Positions 35,826 to 44,186 of a stretch of 64,000 nucleotides of DNA are shown here, one piece after another. Below the pieces are notes generated by a model. The model was not told the origin of the DNA. It made no database searches and saw nothing but the letters and a program-made list of their open reading frames with translations. Each line of letters opens with the position of its first letter. Position 1 is the stretch's first letter. Source of the stretch: Mesorhizobium sp. ZC-5 (GTDB taxonomy: Bacteria > Pseudomonadota > Alphaproteobacteria > Rhizobiales > Rhizobiaceae); NCBI RefSeq assembly GCF_025753855.1, contig NZ_JAOWPT010000002.1:744001-808000 (forward strand), given 5' to 3'. The translations under genes and the position numbers were made by a program.

Positions 35826-37223
35826 ATGATCAGGGCCGCTCTTAAATTGGTTCCGCTTGCATTTCTATTGCTGGCGGGAGCCGCATCCGCCCAGGATGTC
35901 TCCGACGAGGAGGCCTACGAGATCGCCAAGGAGGCGTACGTCTACGCCTACCCGCTGATGCTGACACACACCACCTTGCAGAAGCTGTCGAATTTCGCCG
36001 AGCCGAAAGAAGGCGACGCTTTCGGCCCGCCCAACCAGTTCAATCACGCCCGGGCCTTCCCGAATCCCGACGACAAGATCGTCATCCGCGAGAATGTCGA
36101 CACGCTCTACTCGGCCGCCACGCTCGACCTGAAGGCGGAGCCAGTGGTGCTGACCGTGCCGGCGACCGACCGCTATTTCATGCTGCCTATGCTCAGCCTG
36201 TGGACGGACGTGTTTGCCGTGCCAGGGACGCGCACGACCGGCAAGAACATGGCGCGGGATTTCCTCGTCGCGGGGCCGCAATGGAGCGGCGACGTGCCCG
36301 CGCGACTTGAGGTGATCAAAAGCCCGACCCGCTATGTGTGGATCATCGGCCGCACCCAGACAAACGGCGCGACCGACTACGAAAACGTCCACAAAGTCCA
36401 GGACGGCTACAAGCTGACCCCGCTTTCGGCTTGGGGCAAGGGTGACTACGTGCCTGCCAAGGGCCAAGTTGACCCCAGCGTCGACATGAGGACCCCGCCG
36501 CCGGAAATCGTCGACAAGATGGACGCGGCGACCTTTTTCGGCCGCTTCGCCGAGCTCGTGAAGGACAATCCGCCAAATCAGGTCGACTATCCCATGACCC
36601 ACCGCCTCGAGCGGGTTGGTTTCAAGGTTGGCGAGAGCTTCGACCTGGCGGCCGCCCCTGAAGCCATCCGGCAAGCCTTCGAGCGCGCCTATGGCGACGG
36701 CAAGGCGCTGGTGGCAGCCGAAGGCAACAAGGCTGCCGGCATAGGGGGCAAGGGCTGGGTCTACACTACCCGCAGCGGCGCTTACGGCGTGGACTACCTC
36801 TACCGCGCGGCGATCGCCCAATGCTGCGTTGGCGAGAACCTGCCGCAGGATGCTGTTTATCCGGCACTGTCGAGCGACAGCGAAGGCCAGCCGCTGGATG
36901 GCAACGGCAACTACGTGCTGCATTTCGACAAGGGCAAGCTACCGCCGGTCGACGCGTTCTGGTCGGTGACCGCTTATGACGCGGAAGGCTACATGATCCC
37001 GAACGTGCTGAAACGCCAGGCAATCGGCGACCGCGACAAGCTCGTCGCCAATGCCGACGGTTCGGTCGATCTCTACATCCAGGCCGATTCCCCAGGGAAG
37101 GAGAAGGAGCCCAACTGGCTTCCGGTCGCCAAAGCGCCGTTCACGCTCCTCATGCGCCTCTATTCGCCGCGCGAGGAGTTCCTCGAAGGCAACTGGGCAC
37201 CGCCGGCGGTGACGCGGCAATGA
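35826..37223 (+). CDS. DUF1254/DUF1214 periplasmic protein
   Basis: A 465-aa secreted protein. The ATG at 35826 has AAGGA 10-14 bases upstream and opens a signal peptide ending AGAASAQD. The N-terminal DUF1254 domain (EAYVYAYPLMLTHTT, IRENVDTLYSAATLDL) is followed by DUF1214 (FDKGKLPPVDAFWSVT, GSVDLYIQADSPG). These proteins are common in Proteobacteria with no proven role. It is followed on the same strand by two outer-membrane beta-barrel genes, so the three may form a unit. Confidence 0.88.
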   Translation: MIRAALKLVPLAFLLLAGAASAQDVSDEEAYEIAKEAYVYAYPLMLTHTTLQKLSNFAEPKEGDAFGPPNQFNHARAFPNPDDKIVIRENVDTLYSAATLDLKAEPVVLTVPATDRYFMLPMLSLWTDVFAVPGTRTTGKNMARDFLVAGPQWSGDVPARLEVIKSPTRYVWIIGRTQTNGATDYENVHKVQDGYKLTPLSAWGKGDYVPAKGQVDPSVDMRTPPPEIVDKMDAATFFGRFAELVKDNPPNQVDYPMTHRLERVGFKVGESFDLAAAPEAIRQAFERAYGDGKALVAAEGNKAAGIGGKGWVYTTRSGAYGVDYLYRAAIAQCCVGENLPQDAVYPALSSDSEGQPLDGNGNYVLHFDKGKLPPVDAFWSVTAYDAEGYMIPNVLKRQAIGDRDKLVANADGSVDLYIQADSPGKEKEPNWLPVAKAPFTLLMRLYSPREEFLEGNWAPPAVTRQ

Positions 37224-37332
37224 CTTGATGGCGGCAGGTGCCTTGCAACAGGCTGAAAGGCGCCCGCTGGCCGATAAAGGTGTATGGGCCAGCCGGGTTC
37301 GCCGGCGAGAGCCAACCGGAGGGATTTGCACG

Positions 37333-38199
37333 ATGAACCAATTTCCCGATCTTGCAGGCGGCCGTCGGATGAGAAAAAAACGGCAACTGGGAATGCTGAT
37401 GGCGGCGGCGAGAATACTGGCCTTGCCGGTTGGCATGCTGGCCGGAACCGCGGGTGCCGTGGCACAGGATGCCGACGAGCTGGCGAAGAGGCTGTCCAAC
37501 CCGGTCGCCGCCATGATCAGCGTGCCGTAGCAGAGCAATTTCGACTTCGGCGGCGGCGCCGGCGGCGACGGCTTCGCCTATACCATGAACATCCAGCCGG
37601 TCGTTCCGATCTCGATCAACGACGACTGGAACGTCATCTCGCGCACCATCCTGCCGATCGCCTATCGCGACTATCTGCCGCCGCCTAATGGCAACACGTT
37701 CGGCCTTGGCGACATCACCCAGAGCCTGTTCTTCTCGCCAAAGCATCCGGGGCCGAGCGGCATCATCTGGGGCGCCGGGCCGGTGTTCCTCATTCCAACC
37801 GCCACCGACGACTTCCTCGGCGCCGGCAAGTTCGGCATGGGACCAACCGCCGTCGTGCTCAAGCAGACCGGCCCATGGGGCGTCGGCGCGCTTGCCAATC
37901 ACATCTGGTCCGTAGCGGGAGACGACGGCCGCCAGGAGGTCAATTCGACATTCCTGCAGCCGTTCGTCTCCTATGGGCTCGGCCACGGCACGACCATCAG
38001 CCTCAATACGGAGGCGAGCTACGACTGGGTCGCCGAACAATGGACGGTGCCGATCAATCTCGGCGTCTCGCAGGTCTTCAAGATCGGCGATCAAGCCATG
38101 AGCTTTCAGCTCGGCGGCAAATATTTCGTCGAGGCGCCGGAGGGCGGGCCCGAGTGGGGCATCCGCACCACGCTGACCTTCCTGTTTCCGGAGAAGTAG
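37333..38199 (+). pseudogene. Porin-like outer-membrane protein interrupted by amber codon 66
   Basis: The frame starts at ATG 37333 (GGAGGG upstream) with a signal peptide ending GAVAQDADELA and reads into the typical SNPVAAMISVP. A single TAG at 37528-37530 follows, and the same frame then continues without a gap through QSNFDFGGG to the end at 38199 (TLTFLFPEK). Everything after the stop reads as an intact transporter-like beta-barrel. One base change (for example from TTG, TGG, CAG or TAC/TAT) would restore it. It is either a recent nonsense mutation, a sequencing error or a read-through site. Confidence 0.8.
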
Positions 38200-38296
38200 C
38201 GTCTCGACAAAAAAGGAAGGTGAGCGGCACGCCCGGCCATTGACTTCGATGCCGAACTCGGCCTGTCTCTCGTGAACTCCTGGAGGGGAGAGGGAA

Positions 38297-39253
38297 ATGA
38301 ACTTAAGAACGATCGCGCGCCTTTTGGGAACGGCATTCCCGGCGATTGTGGCCTTGTTCTGGGCGCAGGAGGCGGGGGCCACCGAAGCGGTTGCCGGACG
38401 CTACATACCGGGGGCCTTCGCCGGACCGGGCGCGGGCATCGTGCCTCCTATGCCGGGCGCGTACTGGGCGATTTCGAACGTCTATTATCATGGCGAAGCA
38501 AGCGGCGAGGTGCCGTTCGGCAACAACTCAATCGCCGTTGGCCTGACGGGTGACATATGGGCGACGGTTCTGGCAGGCGTGTACGTGCCCAAGCTGGATC
38601 TGCCGGGGAACTGGACCTACGCCGTTCAAGCCGCTGTCCCGCTGGGCTGGACCGGAGCCGAGGCAACAGTCGGCCCGCTCGGGACGAGGGAGGAAGTCGC
38701 CGGACTGGGCGACATCGCGTTCGCGCCTGTTGTGCTCGGCTGGCACAACGACGCCATGAACACGTGGGTCTCGACATCCTTGACGGTGACTGCGCCAACC
38801 GGGGAATGGGAGGAAGGCGAAATCGCCTTCATCGGCCTGAACTACTGGACGTTTACTCCGGCCATAGGCTTCACGCGCCTCATTCCCGAGCATGGTCTAG
38901 ACCTCTCGGCCAAGCTCGGCGTCGACATCAATACGCGCAATCCGACCACGGATTACTACAGTGGCGCCATGGCGCATCTCGACCTCGCCGTGACCAAGAG
39001 CGTGACCGAGAACTTCGCCATCGGCGCGATGGCGGGATTTCTTTACCAGATCGAGGACGACGATAGCGTGTTCGCCGACGCTCGTGACGGATTCAAGGGC
39101 CGCTCCATCGCGGTCGGCCCGTTCGTCAAGTACAAGGCAAAGTTCGGCGAGAAGACCGAGGTCGACTTCGGTCTCAAATGGTCGCACGAGGTCGAGGTCG
39201 AAAATCGCATGAAAGGCGACGCGATTTTCTTCGACATTACCGGGAAATTCTGA
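38297..39253 (+). CDS. Phenol_MetA_deg-like outer-membrane transporter protein
   Basis: A 318-aa beta-barrel protein with signal peptide (ending QEAGATEAVA), amphipathic strands throughout and a C-terminal Phe (FFDITGKF). The pattern, with PPMPGAYWAISNVYYH and SLTVTAPTGEWEEG, fits the family related to MetA-pathway phenol-degradation transporters. GGAGGGGAGAGGG precedes the ATG. It is the last chromosomal gene before the integrated element. Confidence 0.83.
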   Translation: MNLRTIARLLGTAFPAIVALFWAQEAGATEAVAGRYIPGAFAGPGAGIVPPMPGAYWAISNVYYHGEASGEVPFGNNSIAVGLTGDIWATVLAGVYVPKLDLPGNWTYAVQAAVPLGWTGAEATVGPLGTREEVAGLGDIAFAPVVLGWHNDAMNTWVSTSLTVTAPTGEWEEGEIAFIGLNYWTFTPAIGFTRLIPEHGLDLSAKLGVDINTRNPTTDYYSGAMAHLDLAVTKSVTENFAIGAMAGFLYQIEDDDSVFADARDGFKGRSIAVGPFVKYKAKFGEKTEVDFGLKWSHEVEVENRMKGDAIFFDITGKF

Positions 39254-39305
39254 ATAGAAGAGCGGCGGAGCGAGGGCTTATCGCGGCCCGAAAGGGTTGA
39301 AAAGT

Positions 39306-39323
39306 TATCTGGCGGAGAGAGCG
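39306..39323 (+). repeat. attL, 18-bp core
   Basis: TATCTGGCGGAGAGAGCG, identical to 55202-55219. The match ends exactly at both sides (T versus A to the left, T versus G to the right). This left copy has no tRNA attached. Confidence 0.88.
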
Positions 39324-39347
39324 TCCGCCTCCGCCTAATCCGCAGTT

Positions 39348-39416
39348 TTCCGCTTCCGTCCATAACTCCCTTACGAGTGCCGGTAAATCCTACCTAATTA
39401 TTCCGCTTCCGTCCAT
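39348..39416 (+). repeat. Two 16-bp direct repeats, likely integrase arm sites
   Basis: TTCCGCTTCCGTCCAT occurs at 39348-39363 and 39401-39416, 53 bases apart, between attL and the integrase gene. Position and spacing suit arm-type integrase or excisionase sites. A partial copy (TTCCGCTTGTCCG) lies near 41243 just before the alpA-like gene. Confidence 0.5.
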
Positions 39417-39476
39417 TCCCTTCCGGCTAAATCCGGCGTATATTTGTACGTAAATTTGGCCGTTGAAAGTTCTCGT

Positions 39477-40721
39477 TTGGTTCGCACAATCAACAAACTG
39501 TCGGCGTTGAAGGTCGATAAGCTCGCTAAGCCGGGGCTATACGCTGATGGACTCGGGCTTTACCTCCAGGTTGCCAAGGGAGGTTCCAAGTCGTGGCTTT
39601 TCCGTTTCATGCTCAACGGTACGGCTCGCAAGATGGGCCTCGGTTCGGTCAACACCGTCACGCTAGCAATGGCGAGAGAGAAGGCCACAGACTGTCGACG
39701 CACTCTATTGGATGCGGTTGACCCGATTGAACAGCGGCAACAGGAACGTCTAGTCAAGCTTGCGGAAGCTGCCGGCATCATGACCTTCAAGGACGCTGCC
39801 GGGAAGTACATCAAATCTCATCGAGCGGGCTGGAAGAACCTGAAACACGCGGACCAGTGGACAGCCACGCTGGAGACATACGTTTACCCGGTGTTCGGTC
39901 ACCTTGGGATCGGTGCGGTTGATGTAGCGCTGGTGTTGAAGGCTCTGGAGCCGATTTGGACAACCAAGCCGGAAACGGCGTCCCGTGTCCGGGGCCGCAT
40001 CGAGAAAGTGCTTGATTGGGCTGCGGCTCGGGGATTGCGGAAGGGTGAAAATCCAGCACGGTGGCGCGGGCATCTCGACAGCCTGCTACCGGCTCGCGGC
40101 AAGGTTGCCAAGGTGAAGCATCATGCGGCTTTGCCATATGCCGAAATTGGGCAATTCATGGCTGTTTTGCGAGCGATGGATGGCCTCGGCGCAAAGGCTT
40201 TGGAGTTCGCAATCCTGACCGCCACGCGCACCGGGGAGATTGTCGGGGCGGAATGGTCAGAAATAGACCTAGACGGGGCGCTGTGGGTCATTCCAGGGGC
40301 GCGGATGAAGGCGGGCAAGGAACACCGGGTCCCGCTTTCTAAGCGCGCTGTGGCTCTCCTGCGGGCTCTACCAAGGGAAAAGGATTCGCACTTCGTGTTC
40401 ATCGGAGAGAAGGCGGGCAAGCCGCTGTCGAACATGGCGATGCTGATGACCTTGCGCCGGATGGAGCGCGCCGACCTGACGGTTCATGGCTTCCGCTCGA
40501 CCTTCCGCGACTGGGGCGCGGAGCAGACAGCCTATCCGAATGAAATGCTCGAAATGGCATTGGCGCACACGGTCAGTGACAAAACCGAAGCTGCGTATCG
40601 GCGGGGCGACATGATGGAGAAGCGGCGCCGGCTCATGCAGGATTGGGCGGACTATTGCGACAGGGTTCGCCAAGTTGGCGAAGGCTCGCCTGTTCCGATC
40701 CGGGGAACTGGAAATGGCTGA
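39477..40721 (+). CDS. int: P4-type tyrosine integrase
   Basis: About 414 aa. The N-terminal DUF4102-type arm-binding domain has INKLSALKVDKLAKPGLYAD, followed by a SAM-like core-binding domain and a catalytic domain with Arg in TATRTGEIVG, the HxxR box HGFRSTFRDW and Tyr in SDKTEAAYRRGD. It should recombine the 18-bp core at tRNA-Ser. No ATG is available at the family-typical start; a TTG at 39477 gives MVRTINKLS, while another TTG at 39444 would add 11 residues. Confidence 0.9.
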   Translation: MVRTINKLSALKVDKLAKPGLYADGLGLYLQVAKGGSKSWLFRFMLNGTARKMGLGSVNTVTLAMAREKATDCRRTLLDAVDPIEQRQQERLVKLAEAAGIMTFKDAAGKYIKSHRAGWKNLKHADQWTATLETYVYPVFGHLGIGAVDVALVLKALEPIWTTKPETASRVRGRIEKVLDWAAARGLRKGENPARWRGHLDSLLPARGKVAKVKHHAALPYAEIGQFMAVLRAMDGLGAKALEFAILTATRTGEIVGAEWSEIDLDGALWVIPGARMKAGKEHRVPLSKRAVALLRALPREKDSHFVFIGEKAGKPLSNMAMLMTLRRMERADLTVHGFRSTFRDWGAEQTAYPNEMLEMALAHTVSDKTEAAYRRGDMMEKRRRLMQDWADYCDRVRQVGEGSPVPIRGTGNG

Positions 40722-41205
40722 TTTGATGGAGGAACTGGAAAAGGCGCTCTTGGCCGCGCCATCGCCCGCTGTGGCGCTTGATGTCGTCAATAGTTTTCTG
40801 CTGGCTGCGGGTATTGATATGAAAGCGCGATTACCGCTGCTGGAGCTTCAGGCTGCGCTTGCCGATATAAGCGAAGGGCGCACCAACCCAATTCTTGAGA
40901 AAGCTGCGTTCGAATCGGGCACCTCATCCCGTCCGATATTTGAACAGCAACATATGCCGTTGGTCGCTGCGCTTGTGACTCTGGCGAAAGAGGAAGGTAT
41001 GGCTCTTGGCGAGGCTGCGCGCTACGTGGCATCCAGGTTCAATCAGGACACGCAAAAGCTCCTCAACTATCGGAAAAACTTGCTGTCGCGGAAGATATCC
41101 GCACAGGAGTTCGAAACCTACGTGCACTGGCGGTTAGAGTTCAGAGCCCAACCGGTGAAAAAGCTGATCGCCCGTCTCGCGCCATTGGCGACAAAGAAAG
41201 AGTAG
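40714..41205 (+). CDS. Element protein of unknown function, 163 aa
   Basis: It overlaps the integrase end by 8 bases. It is mainly helical and acidic/basic mixed (DLMEELEKALLAAPSP..., ending KKLIARLAPLATKKE). No domain recognised. A TTG 39 bases earlier is a possible longer start. It is likely co-transcribed with int. Confidence 0.6.
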   Translation: MADLMEELEKALLAAPSPAVALDVVNSFLLAAGIDMKARLPLLELQAALADISEGRTNPILEKAAFESGTSSRPIFEQQHMPLVAALVTLAKEEGMALGEAARYVASRFNQDTQKLLNYRKNLLSRKISAQEFETYVHWRLEFRAQPVKKLIARLAPLATKKE

Positions 41206-41280
41206 CGACCCCCGTCCAGTTACCCTCTGCTCTCGCTCATCTTCCGCTTGTCCGATTGGACAACAACGGAAGGAAGCGAA

Positions 41281-41478
41281 ATGACAGACATATTTTTGAG
41301 GCGGGAGGAGGTCGAAAAAGCGGTCGGGCTTAAGCACTCCTCGCTCTACGCCCTCATCGCAGAAGGTAAATTCCCAAAGCCTGTCCCTCTGGGGGCGAAG
41401 TCGGTGCGCTGGTCGGCTGCCGAAATTCTTGACTGGCAGAAGGCTCGCATTGCTGAGCGTGACGGGGTGGCGGCATGA
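41281..41478 (+). CDS. AlpA-family excisionase/regulator
   Basis: A 65-aa winged-helix DNA-binding protein: FLRREEVEKAVGLKHSSLYALI (helix-turn-helix) and FPKPVPLGAKSVRWSAAEI (wing). AAGGAAG lies just before the ATG. AlpA proteins control integrase expression or excision in P4-type elements. Its stop overlaps the next start (ATGA), opening a chain of coupled small genes. Confidence 0.85.
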   Translation: MTDIFLRREEVEKAVGLKHSSLYALIAEGKFPKPVPLGAKSVRWSAAEILDWQKARIAERDGVAA

Positions 41479-41714
41479 CCGGCTCTCCCAACTTCATCGC
41501 GGCTGTGGACCGCAATGCCTACGAAGAATACCGGCTTTACGTGACGGAACACGAAGGCCTCGATGTTTTCCGAATTGAACATTGGCGCAAGCGAGGGGGC
41601 GATTTCGCATATGCCTCTACCGCCTTGCAGATTCGGGCTGCAAAGCTCCGGGGCTTCGAAAACGCCGTTATCAAGGCGACCGAAACCGCAAGGGCAAAGG
41701 GGCTGTGCAAATGA
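41475..41714 (+). CDS. Small element protein, 79 aa
   Basis: It starts on the ATGA shared with the alpA-like gene and ends on an ATGA shared with the next gene. Soluble, with many aromatic residues (YEEYRLYV, FRIEHWRKRGGDF). Family not recognised. Confidence 0.6.
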   Translation: MTGSPNFIAAVDRNAYEEYRLYVTEHEGLDVFRIEHWRKRGGDFAYASTALQIRAAKLRGFENAVIKATETARAKGLCK

Positions 41715-41911
41715 CCGGCCTCTGCCACGAAACCACGGAGGCGGTGTCTATCGCCGCTCGCTGGTACGCGGAACACCGCAATGAGTGCGGGCGCCCGCTT
41801 ATCCCCACTATCCGCAAGCGGTTCAACCTGACGCCCTTGGAAGCCTGCATGGCGCTGGCGGAAGCAAACCGGCTCGATCTCTACGGAGGGCGCGGCGATG
41901 CAACGTCCTGA
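41711..41911 (+). CDS. Small element protein, 66 aa
   Basis: Coupled to the previous gene by ATGA. The second half, PTIRKRFNLTPLEACMALAEANRL, has the look of a short helix-turn-helix; this pattern is seen in small proteins near replication genes of rhizobial phages. Function not known. Confidence 0.6.
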   Translation: MTGLCHETTEAVSIAARWYAEHRNECGRPLIPTIRKRFNLTPLEACMALAEANRLDLYGGRGDATS

Positions 41912-42095
41912 AAAGCGAACCGCCGCCCCGACTGGCATCGGGAACGGCGGAAGGGAACTTTCATCGGGTGTGACAACCAGAAATTACCCTACCGCAACAG
42001 AATACGCAACGGTCTTGGTGGCCCGTCGCTTCCGGCTTTCGTTGCCGGTCGCCCGTGAAGTGTGCCGCATGGCGCAGATCGGCGGCGCGCTATGA
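41898..42095 (+). CDS. Small element protein, 65 aa
   Basis: It overlaps the preceding gene by 14 bases and the following by 4 (ATGA). The C-terminal half, ATVLVARRFRLSLPVAREVCRMAQIGG, could be a DNA-binding helix pair. Unknown family. Confidence 0.55.
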   Translation: MQRPEKRTAAPTGIGNGGRELSSGVTTRNYPTATEYATVLVARRFRLSLPVAREVCRMAQIGGAL

Positions 42096-42547
42096 GCCGG
42101 GATTTCTCGAAGATCAGCCCTAAGGTCTGGCGTTCAAAGCGGTTCATGAACCTGCCGAGCGATGACGCACGTTACCTGCTTATGTTTCTACTCACCTGTT
42201 CGCACCAGACCTCTGCTGGCTGCTTTCGGATGCCTGATGCCTACGGGGCAACCGATATGGGCTGGACCACCGATAGGCTCAACGTGGCGCGCAGCCATCT
42301 AGTTGAAGGCGGCTTGCTCGCCTTCGACCCCACTACTGATGAGTACTTCGTTCCTGGATGGTTCGGCCACAATCGACCGATGAACGCCAGCCACCAAAAG
42401 GCAATCGTGCGGCTCATATCGGAGTTGGAGAGCGACCCTGTTCGCGAGCGGGCTGAGGCAGAATTACAGCCTGTCATGATCTCAAGCACGGTAGAAACGT
42501 TGGCGTCCCCCCGCTTGGCTTCAATGATGACCGGGGGGAGGCGTTAA
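42092..42547 (+). CDS. Phage replication-initiator-like protein
   Basis: A 151-aa protein. The N-terminal part (SRDFSKISPKVWRS, SDDARYLLMFLLTC, YVPGWFGHN-like YFVPGWFGHNRPMN) resembles the winged-helix head of phage replication proteins that precede a primase/helicase loader part. The usual C-terminal half is missing or lies in the next short frame, which starts at TAATG. A palindrome and iteron-like cluster follows directly, as the origin lies in the O gene of lambda-like phages. Confidence 0.6.
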   Translation: MSRDFSKISPKVWRSKRFMNLPSDDARYLLMFLLTCSHQTSAGCFRMPDAYGATDMGWTTDRLNVARSHLVEGGLLAFDPTTDEYFVPGWFGHNRPMNASHQKAIVRLISELESDPVRERAEAELQPVMISSTVETLASPRLASMMTGGRR

Positions 42548-42756
42548 TGGACAGTGTCGACACAGTGTCGAGACGGTCTCGACATACCGAGAGTGAGACG
42601 GAGACGTTTACACGAGACGGAGACGAGACTGTAACTTGGACCTTTTACCGAAAAGGAGATTTTTTACCGGCACTCCGCAAATCGCGAAACGTTCTCGATG
42701 CGTCACCGTCCTTGGGCTTTGGAAGGGAAGCTAACCAGAGAGGTCAGCGCCCATGA
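42547..42756 (+). CDS. Short frame spanning the origin-like repeats
   Basis: The frame begins at TAATG overlapping the stop of the replication-like gene and codes for 69 aa with a repetitive Ser/Thr/Glu/Arg stretch (SRRSRHTESETETFTRDGDE). The low complexity may come from the DNA repeats rather than from protein selection. It could be a separate linker piece of a split replication protein. Weakly supported. Confidence 0.35.
   Translation: MDSVDTVSRRSRHTESETETFTRDGDETVTWTFYRKGDFLPALRKSRNVLDASPSLGFGREANQRGQRP
42554..42630. repeat. Palindromes and GAGACG iterons, candidate replication origin
   Basis: Within 77 bases there is a perfect 10-bp palindrome GTGTCGACAC (42554-42563), a perfect dyad with 9-base arms and a 1-base centre (42566-42584), and two copies of GAGACGGAGACG (42595-42606 and 42614-42625) followed by GAGACT. 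It lies directly after the replication-like gene. Confidence 0.5.
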
Positions 42757-43037
42757 CTGAGGTTCCAGTCGTTCCCATGCCCTTCGGAGACATCATCAGC
42801 GTTCAAGATGCGACGGCTTATGCAGGTGTCTCGGATGAAACCGTTTATCGCTGGAGCAGGCGCTACGGTATAGGCCGCCAGTATCGGGCAAATGCCTGGA
42901 GCGGCAATCGCTGGCAAGTCTCCCTGCCGGCGTTGCGAATGGTTGTCGCAGAGGATTGGGACGCTCTTGAAGCCTTCCGTGATGGCGACCGATCCAGCGA
43001 GATTGTCGCCGGATACCTCCATCGGGTTGCGGCCTGA
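42753..43037 (+). CDS. Helix-turn-helix protein, excisionase/MerR-like
   Basis: A 94-aa protein with ISVQDATAYAGVSDETVYRWSRRYGIG, a clear helix-turn-helix of the HTH_17 kind, then a wing-like WSGNRWQVSL. AGAGG lies 9-13 bases before the ATG. It may control the late genes that start after the following 257-base gap. Confidence 0.65.
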   Translation: MTEVPVVPMPFGDIISVQDATAYAGVSDETVYRWSRRYGIGRQYRANAWSGNRWQVSLPALRMVVAEDWDALEAFRDGDRSSEIVAGYLHRVAA

Positions 43038-43228
43038 AATGTTACTGCCGCCCTTGCTTTTGGGTCTTTGTTCCGCTTTTTTGCGTAACAATTGTTGCCG
43101 CGTCCCGTCTTGGGCTTGGGAGAAAGTGGCGCAGTTTGCGACACTTTAGCTGTCTCGGCATCCTCCACCTCCGCCTGCTGGATCAATTCAGCATAGCGCC
43201 GGATATGATCGTCGCGCTGGCCTGAAAT

Positions 43229-43258
43229 GTGGAACTTCGTGGAAATTCGTGGAGCGGG
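43229..43258 (+). promoter_or_regulatory. Three 10-bp direct repeats before the late gene chain
   Basis: GTGGAACTTC, GTGGAAATTC and GTGGAGCGGG follow one another with an exact 10-base period in the 257-bp gene-free stretch 43038-43294. One-turn spacing suggests a protein binding on one face of the DNA: an operator for the late genes, or a packaging-recognition site. Confidence 0.45.
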
Positions 43259-43294
43259 ATTCTATGCATCGCGCGGGCCGCATAGGCTGTTTCC

Positions 43295-43777
43295 ATGAAC
43301 GAAGCAGCAATCAATCTCGACAGGGAAGCCGGCAGGCTGGTGAGCGCCAATGAGCGCGCCAAGGCTGCCGGCAATCCTCTCAGCCAAACGGCGATGGACA
43401 ATCTGTTCCGCGCCCTGATGGCAACTGGCCTCGATGCGAATGAGGCGTTTGTCGCCCGTCAGAAGGCTCTACAGGCAGCACGGGCACGTCATGGCGCCTT
43501 GCATCACAGCCTGGCCGATCTGGTGGCCTGCGGGGCCGCTCTCGATGCAGCCGTGGATGCGCTGCGCGCCAAGATGAGCGATTTCGAGCGCCGCGTCTGG
43601 AGCATTAGAGCATCAGTTGAAATCGACATGGATTCTTCCCCGTTCGATACCGATTGGCGTGATGTGCTGATGGCAAGGCTGAACGGCAAAGTCGCTGCGG
43701 TCGCCTCCTGGGTTCCTGCATACAAACGGCTGCGTGATGGCGTTCCGGCGCATGGTTCGAAGGAGCTAAGCGCTTGA
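43295..43777 (+). CDS. Element protein of unknown function, 160 aa
   Basis: First gene of the long + strand chain 43295-49741. Mostly helical, with Ala-rich amphipathic stretches (LFRALMATGLDANEAFVARQ, KALQAARARHGALHHSLADL). It ends with GAAGGAG serving the next gene. No family recognised. Confidence 0.6.
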   Translation: MNEAAINLDREAGRLVSANERAKAAGNPLSQTAMDNLFRALMATGLDANEAFVARQKALQAARARHGALHHSLADLVACGAALDAAVDALRAKMSDFERRVWSIRASVEIDMDSSPFDTDWRDVLMARLNGKVAAVASWVPAYKRLRDGVPAHGSKELSA

Positions 43778-43986
43778 CCGACAAAAGCAAAGTCAGAATT
43801 GGCAAAATGCACGATGTGGGGGGCGTCATCGATGAGATGAAACGCGTCTATCGCGAAATGCGCCGTGGCTCTCTCGATACGCTGGAAGGCAAGCGTCTTG
43901 TCGATGCCCTCACTTCGATCCGTTTGGGCATGATGGACTCGGACGTTGAGCGGCGCTTGCAGGATTTGGAAGCGAAAGGAAAGTAA
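43774..43986 (+). CDS. Small element protein, 70 aa, TTG start
   Basis: TTG at 43774 with AAGGAG 9-14 bases upstream, overlapping the preceding stop (TTGA). Helical and basic (DEMKRVYREMRRGSLDTLEGKRLVD). Its form (small, helical, next to structural genes) recalls terminase-small-subunit-like or regulatory proteins, but no motif proves that. Confidence 0.55.
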   Translation: MTDKSKVRIGKMHDVGGVIDEMKRVYREMRRGSLDTLEGKRLVDALTSIRLGMMDSDVERRLQDLEAKGK

Positions 43987-43988
43987 AC

Positions 43989-44183
43989 ATGAACATCAAT
44001 GAACTCGCGGACCTAGCTTTTGCTGTCAACACTGTTTCGGCAGACCGAGCGTCTCGTATCAGCGAATGCAAAAAGGCTGTTGCGGATGTCTTTGACATTC
44101 TCGGTCGCGGTGAGAAGGTCGAGGATCACCACTATGCGCGTGTGCTGACCCGTCTCCTGCTCGAAGTGTGTCGGGGAGACTGA
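43989..44183 (+). CDS. Small element protein, 64 aa
   Basis: It starts 2 bases after the previous stop. Helical (INELADLAFAVNTVSADRAS, HHYARVLTRLLLEVCRG). Unknown family. Confidence 0.55.
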   Translation: MNINELADLAFAVNTVSADRASRISECKKAVADVFDILGRGEKVEDHHYARVLTRLLLEVCRGD

Positions 44184-44186
44184 CAC

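Noticed and set aside
42744-43186. Overlapping minus-strand frames in the element gap
   Set aside because: No ribosome sites, no family pattern, and they overlap a supported + strand gene.
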